A DNA stretch of 5,262 nucleotides from Bacilli bacterium (GTDB lineage: Bacteria; Bacillota_I; Bacilli_A; RF39; UBA660), in assembly GCA_900753645.1 (NCBI GenBank), contig CAADZW010000047.1:1-5262 (forward strand), written 5' to 3'. The notes beneath the pieces are model-generated. The model worked only from the letters and a program-made list of their open reading frames with translations, did not search any database and had not been told where the DNA came from. Every line of letters begins with the position of its first letter. The first letter of the stretch is position 1. Shown one piece after another: positions 4,885-5,262 of this stretch. The position numbers were made by a program, and so were the translations under genes.

Positions 4885-5262
4885 TTTCCACCTTCCTTAT
4901 TCTGCTAACTATAACTTGATATTTATCAAGTCTTCTCTCAACTCTACCATCAACAACATAGATACTACCTATCATTATATCACAAAATTGTCGTGGAAAC
5001 AAAACAAATTCTAAAGTCGATGTTTCATCGCTACCCGTGATAAACAACATATCTTGTCCGTTTTTAGTTTGAATTTTTTTAGTTTTTTCAATATGGATTA
5101 AAACAGTAACATTTTTATTAAAATGTTTTGCAATATCTTTCAAATCAACTACTTTTATTTTCTTTTTTAAATCACTAACAGGATGACTACTTAGGTATGT
5201 TCCCATAACCTCTAATTCTCTTTCCATCAGTTCTTGTTTAGAATAATTTTGATAGTTAACCA
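4874..5262 (-). CDS. dnaE: DNA polymerase III alpha subunit DnaE, C-terminal 129 residues (partial, enters from right edge)
   Basis: C-terminal end of the replicative polymerase subunit DnaE (C-family polymerase). The frame is open from the right edge with no stop, so the methionine at 5225-5227 is internal, not a start. The visible part begins VNYQNYSKQELMERELEVMG and continues GTYLSSHPVSDL, the DnaE signature that joins the polymerase body to the OB-fold (family form: E.E.LG.YLSGHPL). An OB-fold follows: VTVLIHIEKTKKIQTKNGQDMLFITGSDET, STLEFVLFPRQF, then GSIYVVDGRVERRLDKYQVIVSRI. The protein ends within a few residues of the last OB strand, so no further C-terminal tail is present. The C-terminal position of this OB-fold points to DnaE rather than PolC, which carries its OB domain near the N-terminus. 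PHP, palm and finger domains lie outside the window. It overlaps the pilin-like gene by 11 nt. Confidence 0.85.
   Translation of the reverse strand, partial: VNYQNYSKQELMERELEVMGTYLSSHPVSDLKKKIKVVDLKDIAKHFNKNVTVLIHIEKTKKIQTKNGQDMLFITGSDETSTLEFVLFPRQFCDIMIGSIYVVDGRVERRLDKYQVIVSRIRKVENEE
4888..4898 (-). promoter_or_regulatory. Shine-Dalgarno AAGGAAGGTGG before the pilin-like gene
   Basis: This purine-rich site ends 3 nt before the ATG (4882-4884) and lies within the final dnaE codons. It gives the pilin-like gene independent ribosome entry despite the 11-nt overlap with dnaE. Confidence 0.55.
4974..5002 (-). promoter_or_regulatory. Weak candidate internal promoter in the dnaE 3' end
   Basis: The minus strand has TGATATAAT (4974-4982), an extended -10 with a perfect hexamer, 17 bp downstream of TTGTTT (4997-5002), which matches TTGACA in three of six positions. 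A transcript from near 4967 would begin ~80 nt before the pilin-like gene and could serve the genes after dnaE separately. Such matches arise easily in AT-rich coding sequence, so this is only a possibility. Confidence 0.25.

Noticed and set aside
4553..5014. Plus-strand open frames (4553-4756 and 4799-5014)
   Set aside because: Both are antisense to the pilin-like gene and the dnaE end; their sequences are low-complexity reflections of those genes.
5225..5227. ATG as the start of a separate 117-aa gene
   Set aside because: The frame stays open upstream to the window edge with DnaE-like sequence, and the methionine lies within a DnaE signature, so it is internal.
1..5262. Defence island, CRISPR array, mobile element or other novel multi-gene system
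   Set aside because: No direct-repeat array, transposase, integrase, terminal inverted repeats, nuclease or toxin-antitoxin pair is visible; the genes are chiefly conserved housekeeping functions. Novelty here is limited to single uncharacterised proteins.

Overview
The window is a compact, strongly AT-rich stretch (roughly 30% G+C by eye) in which every supported gene lies on the minus strand, so transcription runs from right (5262) to left (1). The gene set is Bacilli/Mollicutes-like: dnaE, cvpA, trxA, rsmE, mtaB and recD2. The standard bacterial code is in use: TGA is a genuine stop at 2314-2316 and 2790-2792, and the clear tryptophans checked (thioredoxin WCGPC, RsmE W) are TGG. This argues against Mycoplasma/Spiroplasma-type code 4. 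It fits Acholeplasma/Izemoplasma/RF39-like lineages or Erysipelotrichia-like Firmicutes. The exact taxon cannot be read from the window.

Reading in the direction of transcription: the 3' end of dnaE (4874-5262, entering from the right edge); a small type IV pilin-like gene (4528-4884); cvpA (3780-4508); trxA (3780-3790 shared with cvpA, body to 3485); rsmE (2790-3485); an unrecognised single-pass membrane protein (2314-2784); and mtaB (1037-2317). The junctions are 11-nt, 11-nt, 1-nt (TAATG) and 4-nt (ATGA) overlaps or gaps of 5-19 nt, so this looks like one polycistronic unit. Then comes a 130-codon gene of unknown function (611-1003), preceded by a possible extended -10 promoter and followed by a hairpin terminator (590-612). 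Last is the 5' part of recD2 (1-525, running off the left edge), with its own extended -10 promoter and a very short leader.

Functionally this is mostly housekeeping: DNA replication and repair (DnaE, RecD2), thiol redox (TrxA), rRNA and tRNA modification (RsmE, MtaB) and envelope proteins (CvpA, pilin-like protein, membrane anchor protein). I see no CRISPR array, insertion sequence, tRNA, rRNA, phage genes or defence system. The items worth a second look are the three less understood proteins embedded in the operon (pilin-like, single-pass membrane, 130-aa unknown), the long C-terminal tail of CvpA, and the cvpA-trxA adjacency without mutS2.
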